A DNA stretch of 54,430 nucleotides from Lentisphaeria bacterium (GCA_017450705.1 JAFSTC010000106.1:1-54430); one strand, 5' to 3'. Shown: positions 27,260 to 36,138, numbered from the stretch's first letter. Made by a program: numbers and translations. Notes: generated by a model from the letters alone, not told the origin.

Positions 27260-27964
27260 ATGCGCGTCCTTTTCGTCACCGATTCCCTTGGAGCGCCTCG
27301 TCCGGCGGTGCCGTGGGAGTTCACCTTCCCGGCCCTGCTCCGGCGCAGATTTGCCGGCCGGGAAGACATATTTTTCTGCCGTGAAAGCAGAAGAGGCAGC
27401 ACGACGGCCTGTCTGCGCGATCCGGAACTGCTGCCGTCCTATCTCCCGGATGTCGTCATCGTCCAGCTTGGCATCGTCGATTGTGTGCCGCGGATATTCA
27501 CGAAGCTGGAAAGCGCCCTTCTGGCCCGTCTCCCGGAGCGGATCCGGAACATACTCATCCGGCTGGGAAAACACGTCAGAAAACGTTCCGAAAGACGTGC
27601 CTACGTGAAACCCGATGCGTGCCGGCGGAACTGGCAGGCCTTTCTGGATCAGGCCGATGAAATGGACTGCCGCGTCCTGGTCATTCCCGTGGCATTGCCG
27701 GGAAAGGTTTTTTCAGCGGACAATCCCGGCGCCGAAAAATCGATCCGGCAGTACAATGAGTCGGTCGGGTGTCTCGCGGCGGGATCGCCCCGCGCCGCGG
27801 TTCTGCCGAGTTGGGACAGGGAGGAGGAGTCGTACGATGATCTCTTTCTTCCCGATGACGGATATCACCTGTCGAAGCGCGGGCACGAACGAATGGCCGG
27901 AGCTCTGTACCCGATCCTCGAGGAGGAGCTCCGCGAAAAAGACCGATCTCAGTCGAAACTATGA
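27260..27964 (+). CDS. SGNH-hydrolase-like protein of the glycan locus
   Basis: The 234-residue protein opens VLFVTDSLGAPRPAVPW with the SGNH Ser in DSLG, continues PDVVIVQLGIVDCVPR as the block III equivalent, and ends DDGYHLSKRGHERMA with the Asp-x-x-His pair. It has no signal peptide. SGNH enzymes in polysaccharide loci add or remove O-acetyl groups. A direct role on the sialic-like sugar is an inference from position. The stop overlaps the next start by 4 bp. Confidence 0.7.
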   Translation: MRVLFVTDSLGAPRPAVPWEFTFPALLRRRFAGREDIFFCRESRRGSTTACLRDPELLPSYLPDVVIVQLGIVDCVPRIFTKLESALLARLPERIRNILIRLGKHVRKRSERRAYVKPDACRRNWQAFLDQADEMDCRVLVIPVALPGKVFSADNPGAEKSIRQYNESVGCLAAGSPRAAVLPSWDREEESYDDLFLPDDGYHLSKRGHERMAGALYPILEEELREKDRSQSKL

Positions 27965-29415
27965 TGACCGCAGTCAAAACTTTTTTTCAAAACAAGATCC
28001 TCCTCTATGTCATGTCCCGGTACGTGACCATGGGGCTGCAGTTCCTGTCGTCCATCTACATCGCCAAGCGTCTCGGGCCCCACCACTGGGGCGAGTGGAG
28101 CTTCATGGTCCTGCTCATCAACATCGGGACGACGCTGGACTGGGGCATCGCCAATTCGATCAACATCCTCCTGACCCAGCACCTCAAGGAGCCGCGCAAA
28201 AATGCCGTTTTCTGCTATAACGCGCTGATCCTCTCACTGTTCATCATGATCCCGGTCGTGCTGGTCACTTTCTACGACCGCATTTTCGGCATCCGGTATT
28301 TTTCGAAGTTCGATCTCGGCGGCAAAATTTATCTGATCCTGCTGATCATCTGCGTCAATTACCTCAACAGCCTCTTCGTGAATATCTCGCGGGTCAGGAA
28401 CAGGATCCTCCCGATCGCGATCTCCCAGTCGTCGGTGGCCGTCGTTTCCTGCGTGCTGATGTTCTTCGCCGTGAGCGGTAAACTGCTGACGCTGCTGATC
28501 TGGGGATACGCATTCGCGGTCCTGTTTTCCCTGGGCGTCTTCCTGACCAAACGGGATATCGACTGGTCCGTCAAGTTCGACTGGACGACGGCGGGAACGA
28601 TCGCCCGGAAGGGGATATTTCTGTTCTGCTACAACGGCAGTTTCGCGCTCATCGCGATGTCCACGAAGACCATCATCAGCTACTTTTACCCCGTGAAGAA
28701 CTTCGGCTTCTTTTCTTTCGCCTTCAGCCTGGCGAATGCGACCATGCTGCTGGTGAACAGCCTGATATTCATTGCGACCCCCCGCATGATCAAAATGCTG
28801 GACGGTGACGACAAGTCGCTGAACATGCGTAATATAGAACTGTTGAGACGCTGTTATCTCCTCTGCATCAATGCGATCGTCTATCTGTCGATCCCGTGCT
28901 ATCTGCTGGTGCTGCTGCTGGTTCCCAAATATCAGCCCTCCACAAGAAGCTTCATCATGATCGAGATCGCCCTCTCCATGTACCCCGTCTGCTACGGTTA
29001 CAACACCTTTCTGCTCGCGCACAACCGGGAGAAGAACATGGCGTCGATGGTGGGCATCGCCCTTCTGATCAACGTGGCCGCGACCTGGTTCCTGGCGGCC
29101 GTTCTCCGCGTGCAGATGGAGTATTGCGCCATCGGCATCGCGTTTTCCTATCTCGCCAATTCCGTGATGACGAATCTGTTCGCCGCCCGGGTCCTGGGGA
29201 CGCCGATGGACGGAAAGACGGTCTTGAGATTCATCCCCCTGTATTCCCTCGTCCCCCTTGTGATCACCCTGTACATCGTTTATGCCGACAGGACCGGCGT
29301 CTGGTGGATGCTTCTGCCCTTCGCCGTGTTCTGCCTTTTCGGCATGAAAGATCTGCTCGCCATCAAACCGCTGCTCGTCAAACTGATAAAAAAACCGGAA
29401 ATAATAAACGTCTGA
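27961..29415 (+). CDS. Wzx-like polysaccharide flippase (MOP superfamily)
   Basis: The 484-residue protein contains 12-14 hydrophobic helices spread along its length, with YIAKRLGPHHWGEWSFMVLL near the start, the family's typical first-helix loop. NIEL-type loops and a second MATE-like half follow (LLINVAATWFLAAVL, AIGIAFSYLANSVMTNL). It would flip undecaprenyl-linked repeat units across the inner membrane. Two ATG codons lie in tandem at 27961/27964, overlapping the previous stop. Confidence 0.83.
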   Translation: MMTAVKTFFQNKILLYVMSRYVTMGLQFLSSIYIAKRLGPHHWGEWSFMVLLINIGTTLDWGIANSINILLTQHLKEPRKNAVFCYNALILSLFIMIPVVLVTFYDRIFGIRYFSKFDLGGKIYLILLIICVNYLNSLFVNISRVRNRILPIAISQSSVAVVSCVLMFFAVSGKLLTLLIWGYAFAVLFSLGVFLTKRDIDWSVKFDWTTAGTIARKGIFLFCYNGSFALIAMSTKTIISYFYPVKNFGFFSFAFSLANATMLLVNSLIFIATPRMIKMLDGDDKSLNMRNIELLRRCYLLCINAIVYLSIPCYLLVLLLVPKYQPSTRSFIMIEIALSMYPVCYGYNTFLLAHNREKNMASMVGIALLINVAATWFLAAVLRVQMEYCAIGIAFSYLANSVMTNLFAARVLGTPMDGKTVLRFIPLYSLVPLVITLYIVYADRTGVWWMLLPFAVFCLFGMKDLLAIKPLLVKLIKKPEIINV

Positions 29416-29419
29416 TAAA

Positions 29420-30487
29420 ATGCTGAACCATCTCGTCAACAAATTTCTTTACGATTGTTCGAAGTACAACGGACTCGCGGAGGAGATCCGCACCGACTGC
29501 GGAGACCGCAGGATCGTCGTCGCCAGATGCACGAAACCTTTCCAGTACGTGAATCTGATGAACATTCCGCTGCCGGAGTCCTCTTACAGGATTTTGTGCG
29601 TCGGTCACTCCTTCGCCGGGTCCGAGGCCTTCGTCGAAACGCTCAGGGAGCACGACATGGGAACGTGGGACCGCATCCTCGATTTCAAAAGAAGCGAGGA
29701 TATTTTCCTTTTCTTCCTCGCGTTGAAGAAGATCGACTTCCTGTTCACCGAGATCGACTACGGGCTTCGGCTCGCCTTTCCCATGCGGGAGGTCAAAGAA
29801 CGGGGCTGCGAGATCGGCTGTTACGAAGAAGGCGCCAGCATGTACTGCAACGGAGAGGAGTTCGTGTTGTCGCTTTGCCATCCCGCCGTTTACAGAAGAC
29901 CGCTCCTCCGCGCCGCGTACAGGACGGCCCGCAGGCTGACATTGCGCCTTCTTGGATCGGGAACGTGGTACGGCAGAAGCAAATGGACCTCGTACATCTA
30001 TTCCTATTATCCCCACGCGCCGTCGCTGGACGACTGCGCCGGCAAGTGCCGCCCGTTCACGTACTCTCTCATGGAACAGATCGGGCGCCTCTCCCATCTG
30101 TTCCCCCTGGAGCGGGAGTATCCGGAGATCGCCGCGCTGCGGGGCCTGAACGTTCTGATCGTCGCCATCGGGTGGAACGGCGAAGTCAAGCTCAAGGATG
30201 ACGATCTGCAAAAGTATGACCGCATCATCGTCAAACAGCATCCCCATATCGTCGGTTCCGCGAAGAATTCCGGTTCCGACCGCGTTCTGTATATGTACGG
30301 CTACATACCCACCGAGTTTCTTGCAAGCCGTCTGCTGCGCAACGGCAACCGGACGACCCTGCGGTCCGAGATGTCCGCGAGTCTGCTCTATCTGATGGGC
30401 ACGCCGGTCGATTGCGAATTCTACGATGCTCCGCCGGCGACATTCAAAGATATGATTGCCTATTTGGAACGCGAAAAGAAGAATTGA
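29420..30487 (+). CDS. Putative sialyltransferase-like glycosyltransferase
   Basis: The 355-residue protein has no transmembrane helix. It carries two short motifs shared by bacterial sialyltransferase families (GT38, GT52, GT80): Glu136-Glu137-Gly138 in GCYEEGASMY and His274-Pro275 in IIVKQHPHIVG. An RTTLRSEMSASLL stretch near residue 310 may be the third Ser/Thr motif. The layout of two Rossmann-like halves (VAIGWNGEVKL opens the second) fits GT-B. With NeuB and CMP-sialate synthetases upstream it is the natural candidate to transfer the nonulosonic acid. Overall similarity to a named family could not be tested. Confidence 0.55.
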   Translation: MLNHLVNKFLYDCSKYNGLAEEIRTDCGDRRIVVARCTKPFQYVNLMNIPLPESSYRILCVGHSFAGSEAFVETLREHDMGTWDRILDFKRSEDIFLFFLALKKIDFLFTEIDYGLRLAFPMREVKERGCEIGCYEEGASMYCNGEEFVLSLCHPAVYRRPLLRAAYRTARRLTLRLLGSGTWYGRSKWTSYIYSYYPHAPSLDDCAGKCRPFTYSLMEQIGRLSHLFPLEREYPEIAALRGLNVLIVAIGWNGEVKLKDDDLQKYDRIIVKQHPHIVGSAKNSGSDRVLYMYGYIPTEFLASRLLRNGNRTTLRSEMSASLLYLMGTPVDCEFYDAPPATFKDMIAYLEREKKN

Positions 30488-30488
30488 C

Positions 30489-31754
30489 ATGATGCAAACG
30501 ATCACGAAGGATACTTCCCCCGCGGAGAAGAAACACGGGATGCCCTTTGCCATTGTGCTGATCGCGACCCTTCTGTTCCCCCCTGTCATATCCGTGATCT
30601 TTCTCATCGGCAGGGGGTTGAAGCAGCGACGGATCACCGCCGGCCTGCAGCTGCTGCTTCCCTTCACGATCGCCACCGTGCTGATTTTCTGCTCTCCCCT
30701 CTGGGACGCCATCGCCCACTACTATCGCTATATCCACTGGCAGAACCATGAGCTCGTGAATGAATTTTCCCTGTTCAGCCGGGACTGGTTTTACCGCCTG
30801 GAGCTTTCGCTGCCTCAGTTCCTGGACCGGGATGTTCCTTATGTTTATGTTCTGTTCTGCCTTTATTTCCTGATCGTGTTCCTCTGGCTCCTGATCGCCC
30901 GGAGGACCGCGCCGGAGACCGGGCTGATCCCCTTCCTGCTGATCTTTTCCGCGACCGGCCCCTTTCCCCTTTTGGGGTATACCCGGGGCGCACTGGCGTT
31001 CACGCTGCTGCTCCTGCCGGCCGTTTGGAAAAAAACGTCTGCTGTCCTGTTGTCGGCGCCGCTGGCCTTTCTCGTCGCCGTCAACATACACGACTGCACT
31101 TTGCCGATCGTTCCGGCCCTGCTCCTGTACATCGTGCTGGTCCTTTATCCCGGCGTGGTGACCGGATACACTTTCTCCGCGGTTCTTCTCGTCGTTGTCG
31201 CCCTGTTCTGGCAATGGAGCACGTTTTTTTCCAGTGTGGTTTCCGAGGAGCGCCTCGAGATGTACAACCAGGTCTCAGGGCGTTTCCTGCACGGCAGCGA
31301 TTACATATACGTCACGCTCGCCGTGCTCTGCGTCGTCTTTTTCCTCATCACCGTGTTCAGGCACAAAGACCGGATCGAAAACAAATACCTTCTGGCCATA
31401 TTCATCACCACGGCCATGTTTTTTCTCGCGTCGTTGTGTGTCGGACAGTATACGGTGCGGGAAAGATTTCAGTTCATGGCCCTGATATCCGGATCACTGG
31501 TGACGGCCCCCGTTCTGGGGAAGACACTCTCCCCCGAGGGCAAAAACATGTTCCGGACGGTCATGTGCGTCACCTTTGCGATGCAGCTGCTCATTGTCGC
31601 CAAACCGGCCTTCATCAACCCGTTGTTTTACGATCAGGAAGGGTGCAGAAAGATCGTTCTGCGGATGTTCTACCTGCCGACGGGCCTGTTGGTTTCTGAG
31701 GCTTCTTCTCTGGGGTTCGGAAATGAATTGTTCGAAACGTCGACCTGGGATTGA
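30489..31754 (+). CDS. Wzy/EpsG-like O-antigen polymerase candidate
   Basis: The 421-residue protein has about ten to eleven hydrophobic helices with one larger loop around residues 70-115 (NEFSLFSRDWFYRLELSLPQ) and a second near 270. That pattern is common in Wzy/EpsG polymerases, which are too divergent for residue-level assignment. It starts at ATG 30489, one base after the preceding stop; the upstream open extension is rejected. Position between flippase and glycosyltransferases supports the role. Confidence 0.6.
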   Translation: MMQTITKDTSPAEKKHGMPFAIVLIATLLFPPVISVIFLIGRGLKQRRITAGLQLLLPFTIATVLIFCSPLWDAIAHYYRYIHWQNHELVNEFSLFSRDWFYRLELSLPQFLDRDVPYVYVLFCLYFLIVFLWLLIARRTAPETGLIPFLLIFSATGPFPLLGYTRGALAFTLLLLPAVWKKTSAVLLSAPLAFLVAVNIHDCTLPIVPALLLYIVLVLYPGVVTGYTFSAVLLVVVALFWQWSTFFSSVVSEERLEMYNQVSGRFLHGSDYIYVTLAVLCVVFFLITVFRHKDRIENKYLLAIFITTAMFFLASLCVGQYTVRERFQFMALISGSLVTAPVLGKTLSPEGKNMFRTVMCVTFAMQLLIVAKPAFINPLFYDQEGCRKIVLRMFYLPTGLLVSEASSLGFGNELFETSTWD

Positions 31755-31856
31755 ACCGGATCCCGGGCCGGGAATGAAACTTTTTGATGTACCGGCTCCG
31801 GCAGCGTCTGCCGGATTCGCGGTGCATTCGATCAATCAACTGTCAGGAGTGGTAAA

Positions 31857-32642
31857 ATGACGATCGGTTTTCTGTACATCGCAACCGGAAAATACATGTA
31901 TTTCTGGAAGGACTTCTTCCTGTCGTGCGAGAAATTTTTTATCCCGGAAGCCCGAAAGCACTATTTCATATTCACCGACGACACGACGATGAGGTCCGAC
32001 GACAATATCACGATCATACCGCGTCAGTGCGCCGGGTTCCCCGCGGATTCGCTTTTCCGGTTCGAGATGTTTCTTTCGATCAGGGAGCTTCTCCAGAAAC
32101 AGGATTATGTGTTTTTCCTCAACGCGAATATGCAGATCGTCGATGCCGTCGGCGAGGAGATCCTGCCGACCGCCGAAAACGGTTTCCTCGTCGGGGTCCT
32201 GCATCCCGCCGAAGCCCGCAAACGTCCCCCGTGGAGCTTCCCGTACGAACGGTCTCCCCGCTCTCTGGCATACATCCCGCCCAACGATCCCCCCTACAAT
32301 TATTTTACCGGCGCAATCAACGGCGGCCGCACACCGGAGTTTCTGGCCATGTCGCAGCTGCTCGCGGACAACATCCGCAAGGATTATGACAAAGGCATCA
32401 TCGCCAGATTTCATGACGAATCGCACCTCAACCGTTTCTTCCATTCCCATCATCCGCTGACGATGGACTGCCGCTACTGTGCGCCGGAAGGGTGGGACGT
32501 CATCCAAAATCCCAAAATAATGATGAGAGACAAGGTGAAGGTCAGCGAATACTTCAGGAAACAGCGCGACGGTCTGGTCCCGCACATGCTCAAGGGAGCC
32601 AGATGCGTGTTCGACGGGATCAGGTGGTATTTGCATGTTTGA
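31857..32642 (+). CDS. GT6 family (ABO/alpha-1,3-GalNAc or Gal) glycosyltransferase
   Basis: The 261-residue soluble protein is a bacterial member of CAZy family GT6, the family of human blood-group A and B transferases. RFEMFLSIRELL and YVFFLNANMQIVD lead to Asn89-Ala90-Asn91, where animal enzymes carry the metal-binding Asp-x-Asp; NYFTGAINGG (149-158) matches the acceptor/donor loop; FHDESHLNRFF holds Glu188, the conserved catalytic-region Glu. The NxN form is the one described for metal-independent bacterial GT6 enzymes. It should transfer alpha-GalNAc or alpha-Gal to a fucosylated galactose acceptor. It precedes the alpha-1,2-fucosyltransferase gene. An AGGAG box precedes the ATG. Confidence 0.88.
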   Translation: MTIGFLYIATGKYMYFWKDFFLSCEKFFIPEARKHYFIFTDDTTMRSDDNITIIPRQCAGFPADSLFRFEMFLSIRELLQKQDYVFFLNANMQIVDAVGEEILPTAENGFLVGVLHPAEARKRPPWSFPYERSPRSLAYIPPNDPPYNYFTGAINGGRTPEFLAMSQLLADNIRKDYDKGIIARFHDESHLNRFFHSHHPLTMDCRYCAPEGWDVIQNPKIMMRDKVKVSEYFRKQRDGLVPHMLKGARCVFDGIRWYLHV

Positions 32643-32678
32643 TCTTACACGGTTCTTTGAGTTTGTTGCGGAGAAGAA

Positions 32679-33557
32679 ATGAAAATAGTGAAAATCATCG
32701 GCGGACTGGGCAATCAGATGTTCCAGTACGCTCTCGTGCTCGCCCTGAAAGAACGCTTTCCCGACGAGGTGGTCAAGGTCGACACGACGCTCTTCTGCAA
32801 CTACAGGAGGCACAACGGACTTGAATTGGAGCGGATATTCGGGATCGCATTGGATACCGCCTCCGCTGCCGAAATCAATCAGGTCAGCCGCTGCTTCACG
32901 AACTATTTTCTGCAGCGTCTCTGGCGCAAGATCTTCGGATGCGGCCGGCATGAGATCGTCCAGCGCCACGACGGCGAATTCCTTCCGGATGTTTTCCAGG
33001 CAGGGAAAGATCTGTACTACGAAGGCTACTGGCAAAATCAGGATTATTTTTCGGAGATCGCCGACCGGGTGCGTTCGGTTTATCGTTTCCCCGATTTTAC
33101 GGATGACCGCAATCGTGAAGCGTATCGGGACATTACCGAAGCGGGCAATTCCGTTTGCATCCACGTGCGGCGAGGGGATTATCTGGCTTCCCCGATGTAC
33201 AGGGGCATCTGTGACGAACACTACTACGCGGAAGCGGTAAAAATGATTTGCCGCAGGTATGAAGCTCCCCGTTTTTACATTTTTTCCGACGATCAGGATT
33301 GGTGCCGAAGCTTTTTCCCGACTCTCTGTTCGCCGAATGGAGATATCACGTTCGTCGATTGGAACTCCGGGCAGAACTCTTTCCGTGATATGCAGTTGAT
33401 GAGCGCCGCCGCCTGCATGGTCATCGCCAACAGTTCGTTCAGCTGGTGGGCGGCGTGGCTGAATGCCCGTCCCGGCAAAGTCGTGATCGCGCCCAGACGA
33501 TGGCTGAACAACGCGCCCGAAAACGATCGTCAGCTCCCAAGTTGGGAACTGGTCTGA
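32679..33557 (+). CDS. GT11 alpha-1,2-fucosyltransferase
   Basis: The 292-residue protein starts KIVKIIGGLGNQMFQYALVLAL, the N-terminal motif of GT11 (FUT1/FUT2 type), and has SVCIHVRRGDYL with His162 and the HxRRxDY GDP-fucose motif. DMQLMSAAACMVIANSSFSWWAAWL is the C-terminal conserved block. It transfers fucose from GDP-L-fucose, supplied by gmd/fcl in this locus, to galactose to give an H-type Fuc-alpha-1,2-Gal unit, the acceptor needed by GT6. GGAG lies upstream of the ATG. Confidence 0.93.
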   Translation: MKIVKIIGGLGNQMFQYALVLALKERFPDEVVKVDTTLFCNYRRHNGLELERIFGIALDTASAAEINQVSRCFTNYFLQRLWRKIFGCGRHEIVQRHDGEFLPDVFQAGKDLYYEGYWQNQDYFSEIADRVRSVYRFPDFTDDRNREAYRDITEAGNSVCIHVRRGDYLASPMYRGICDEHYYAEAVKMICRRYEAPRFYIFSDDQDWCRSFFPTLCSPNGDITFVDWNSGQNSFRDMQLMSAAACMVIANSSFSWWAAWLNARPGKVVIAPRRWLNNAPENDRQLPSWELV

Positions 33558-33635
33558 TCCCTGTTCCGCGTCCCGGTCCGCCGGGGCGGCACGACTCCGG
33601 AAAATCTCCGCAACCCCTTTCTCCACGAGGAAAAA

Positions 33636-34466
33636 ATGACCGACAGAGCTTCCCCCGGCCGTTGGAACGGCAGGAGCTGCCAACGGATATCCGAAATGTC
33701 AGAAAAGATGTTTTCCGCGCGTATGCTGTCCGAGGCTCCGTGGATCGTCTTCGGGGCGGCCATGATCGCGAACGGAGTCGCCATGTTCCTGAACGACGGC
33801 GTGTGCCGCGATTCGGTGTATTACTGCAACTTGGTGGGCAATTGGCAGAAATACGATGACATCATGCTTCTCAGTCCTAGCGCGTGGAGTGCGACGGCCG
33901 TTCCGCCCCTGTACCTGTGGCTGATCAAGACCCTGTCCCGGTTCGCGGGATATGATTTTCTGACGGCCGGCCGCATATTGAATTATTTCTTCGGGGCCCT
34001 GACCCCCGTGTTTTTCTACAGGACCCTGCGGATATCGGGGGTAAAAGCGTTCCTCGCCTTTTTGTCTTCGCTGGTGCTGGCCTGTCATCCCGCCATGGTC
34101 GATACCTGCGTTATCGTCACGCGCGACTGTCTGTACCGTTTTTTGGTTGTGCTGGCGGCTTTTTTTATTGTGAAGGGCGTTCGGCAGGCAAACCAGTGGG
34201 CATTCTGCGCATCCGGGATGGTCGTCGCGCTGGCACTGCTCACCCGTTATGAGGCGGCGGAATTCCTGTTGCTTCCGGTTCTTTTCTTCATCCCGCATTT
34301 CACGAAGAACGTCACATGGAAGCTGTGCGGCCGACAGATCGCGTTGTTTTTCTGCAGCGCGGCGGCCGCTTTTTGGGCGGCCGGCTGTCTCATGGGGTTT
34401 CACGCGGCTTATTGGGCGGGGTTCCTGCACCGCTATCTCGTCAGGGCGAAGGACTTGTTGTCATGA
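33636..34466 (+). CDS. N-terminal part of a split GT-C glycosyltransferase
   Basis: The 276-residue product has six or so hydrophobic helices with a first periplasmic loop containing LNDGVCRDSVYYCNL, where the acidic residue (Asp) sits as in GT39/PMT/ArnT-type enzymes. RTLRISGVKAFLAFLSSL and CHPAMVDTCVIVTRDCLYRF are the family's cytoplasmic/helix-3 region. It stops after LVRAKDLLS, and the next gene begins in the overlapping ATGA with more membrane helices. A GAGGAAAAA box precedes the ATG. GT-C enzymes use lipid-linked sugars in the periplasm. Confidence 0.65.
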   Translation: MTDRASPGRWNGRSCQRISEMSEKMFSARMLSEAPWIVFGAAMIANGVAMFLNDGVCRDSVYYCNLVGNWQKYDDIMLLSPSAWSATAVPPLYLWLIKTLSRFAGYDFLTAGRILNYFFGALTPVFFYRTLRISGVKAFLAFLSSLVLACHPAMVDTCVIVTRDCLYRFLVVLAAFFIVKGVRQANQWAFCASGMVVALALLTRYEAAEFLLLPVLFFIPHFTKNVTWKLCGRQIALFFCSAAAAFWAAGCLMGFHAAYWAGFLHRYLVRAKDLLS

Positions 34467-35902
34467 TTCTTTCCCTCAGGGCTATCGTACTTGAATTGAC
34501 CCCTCCCGTGCTGGCTGCGGCACTGGCAGGTGTCTTTTTTCTGCTGTTCCGTCGACAGAAGCTGACTCTCCCGCTCCGGGCGCTGTCGCTTTTCTTCTTC
34601 GTCTGTCTGCTGTGGCGCCTGGGGGCCCCGTTGATCTCACGGCGTTATGCGGGGGTTCTGCTGTTCCCGGCGGTGGTTTTGGGCTGCTATGCGCTTCTGA
34701 GCATCAGGGATCAACTCCTGCGATGGCGGTTCTTCGATAACATTTTCTGGAAGAGAGCGTTTTGCGTTTTTCTCTTCGCCGCCCCCCTGGGGTTGCTGCT
34801 CAAAAGCTGGCACTTCAATCCCTATGCCGATGGGTTGAAGGAGATCTGTGCCGTCGCCCGGACTGACGCAGCCCGCCGTCCGCATGCTTCCACATTTCTG
34901 GATTTTACGCGCAATTCGGACCGCATAAGCTTTTTTTCCAAACTTCCGATCGATCACTGGCAGCGGGAGATCATCGGCAAAAACGCTCCGGAGAAACAAA
35001 TCTCGGGATTTCGCCGGGCCCTGCGGCGTTCGATCGGTTCCAATTCGACGGTATACGTTTTCATGAAAAAGTCCTCGGGCGATCCCGACCTGTTCCCGGA
35101 GGATGCGGCGGTTTCCCGATGGGGATCGGAAAAACTTGCCGAGCGCTATGTCAACCGGAAAAGAAAACACAAATGGGTGCTCTACCGTTTCACTCCCAAA
35201 AACGGGATTTCCAGTCGCGGTATCCCTGCTCCGCCAACTCCTGGAAGCCGGTCCGGGAAAAACTTTTTGATGAATGGCGACTTCGAGAAGACAGAGACAT
35301 TGGAAAAACAGAAAAAAGCCTGCGAACGTTATGTAGCGGGTCGGTCTCTGTTCTTCGCCGATCGGAACAAGCTGATCCCCCAGCGGATAAGTATTTCACA
35401 TCTGCCGGGCGGCGAACTGGGGGCCGATGCCGAAATCGAAGCCTGTTCCGCGGAGCCTCTCGCCGGAGCCTTTTCGCTGCGCATGAAAAGTGAATCGACG
35501 ATATTCGCCTGTATCGCCCAGGATATCCCGAGTGAAAGTTACCGGCTGTCTTTTTGGCTGAAGAGCCGGCGTCCCAGTTTGCTGAATCTCTATGCGGTCC
35601 CCTTCTCGCCGTGGGCCGGTGACATGTTCAGGATCGCGACGATCTCCGTCCTTCCGGGAGAGACGCGGGAGTATACCCTCGACATTTCCCGTGATCTGGT
35701 AAAGCATTGCCATCATTTTCGTCTGGTGTTCGGATTGGATTTCGGAGAGGTTTTGATAGATAACGTCGAATTGCACAAAAGCAGTTCCGGCACAGCGTTC
35801 TCCCGAACCGCGGTCCTCCGGCCGGACGCCTGCAAAGCCGTCCGGCAGAAACTTCTGGCGGGTCGGAATCGAGCGGACGGTCTGCCGCAGAACGCATTTT
35901 GA
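34463..35902 (+). CDS. C-terminal part of the split GT-C enzyme with a carbohydrate-binding-like tail
   Basis: From ATG 34463 the product has 479 residues: four hydrophobic helices in the first 120 (PPVLAAALAGVFFLLF, ALSLFFFVCLLW, LLFPAVVLGCYALLS, AFCVFLFAAPLGLLL), a soluble middle, then from about residue 268 a domain that opens MNGDFEKTE and closes FGEVLIDNVELH. That opening and closing are typical of CBM4/9-type beta-sandwiches. It overlaps the N-terminal gene by 4 bp. Together the two would give a normal-size GT-C protein with a periplasmic sugar-binding domain. A larger open extension upstream is a wrong-frame reading of the first gene. Confidence 0.6.
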   Translation: MILSLRAIVLELTPPVLAAALAGVFFLLFRRQKLTLPLRALSLFFFVCLLWRLGAPLISRRYAGVLLFPAVVLGCYALLSIRDQLLRWRFFDNIFWKRAFCVFLFAAPLGLLLKSWHFNPYADGLKEICAVARTDAARRPHASTFLDFTRNSDRISFFSKLPIDHWQREIIGKNAPEKQISGFRRALRRSIGSNSTVYVFMKKSSGDPDLFPEDAAVSRWGSEKLAERYVNRKRKHKWVLYRFTPKNGISSRGIPAPPTPGSRSGKNFLMNGDFEKTETLEKQKKACERYVAGRSLFFADRNKLIPQRISISHLPGGELGADAEIEACSAEPLAGAFSLRMKSESTIFACIAQDIPSESYRLSFWLKSRRPSLLNLYAVPFSPWAGDMFRIATISVLPGETREYTLDISRDLVKHCHHFRLVFGLDFGEVLIDNVELHKSSSGTAFSRTAVLRPDACKAVRQKLLAGRNRADGLPQNAF

Positions 35903-36138
35903 CGGAAAACACTGCCGCCGCCACCGCCGTGCATGCGGTCGCCGCCGATGCCTCCGGCGGTCCGCGGAAATCCGGGATACCGTCTGCCTTCGATGAATGC
36001 AAAGGCACGTACCCATGGATGCTGCGGGACCGCAAGTCCGGAGGGCGATCCGTTTCCTGCCCCGCCGGAAACGGCAAGACTGAGCCGATCGGAACATCCG
36101 TTTTTGTCCTTTTTTTATGATATTTTCAATTTTCTTCT

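Noticed and set aside
31836-33683. 615-codon antisense ORF across the GT6 and GT11 genes
   Set aside because: Both sense genes carry diagnostic motifs; the antisense product shows none.
34316-34462. Upstream extension of the second GT-C gene (start at 34316)
   Set aside because: It reads the first GT-C gene in another frame; the ATGA overlap at 34463 and the hydrophobic N-terminus give a better start.
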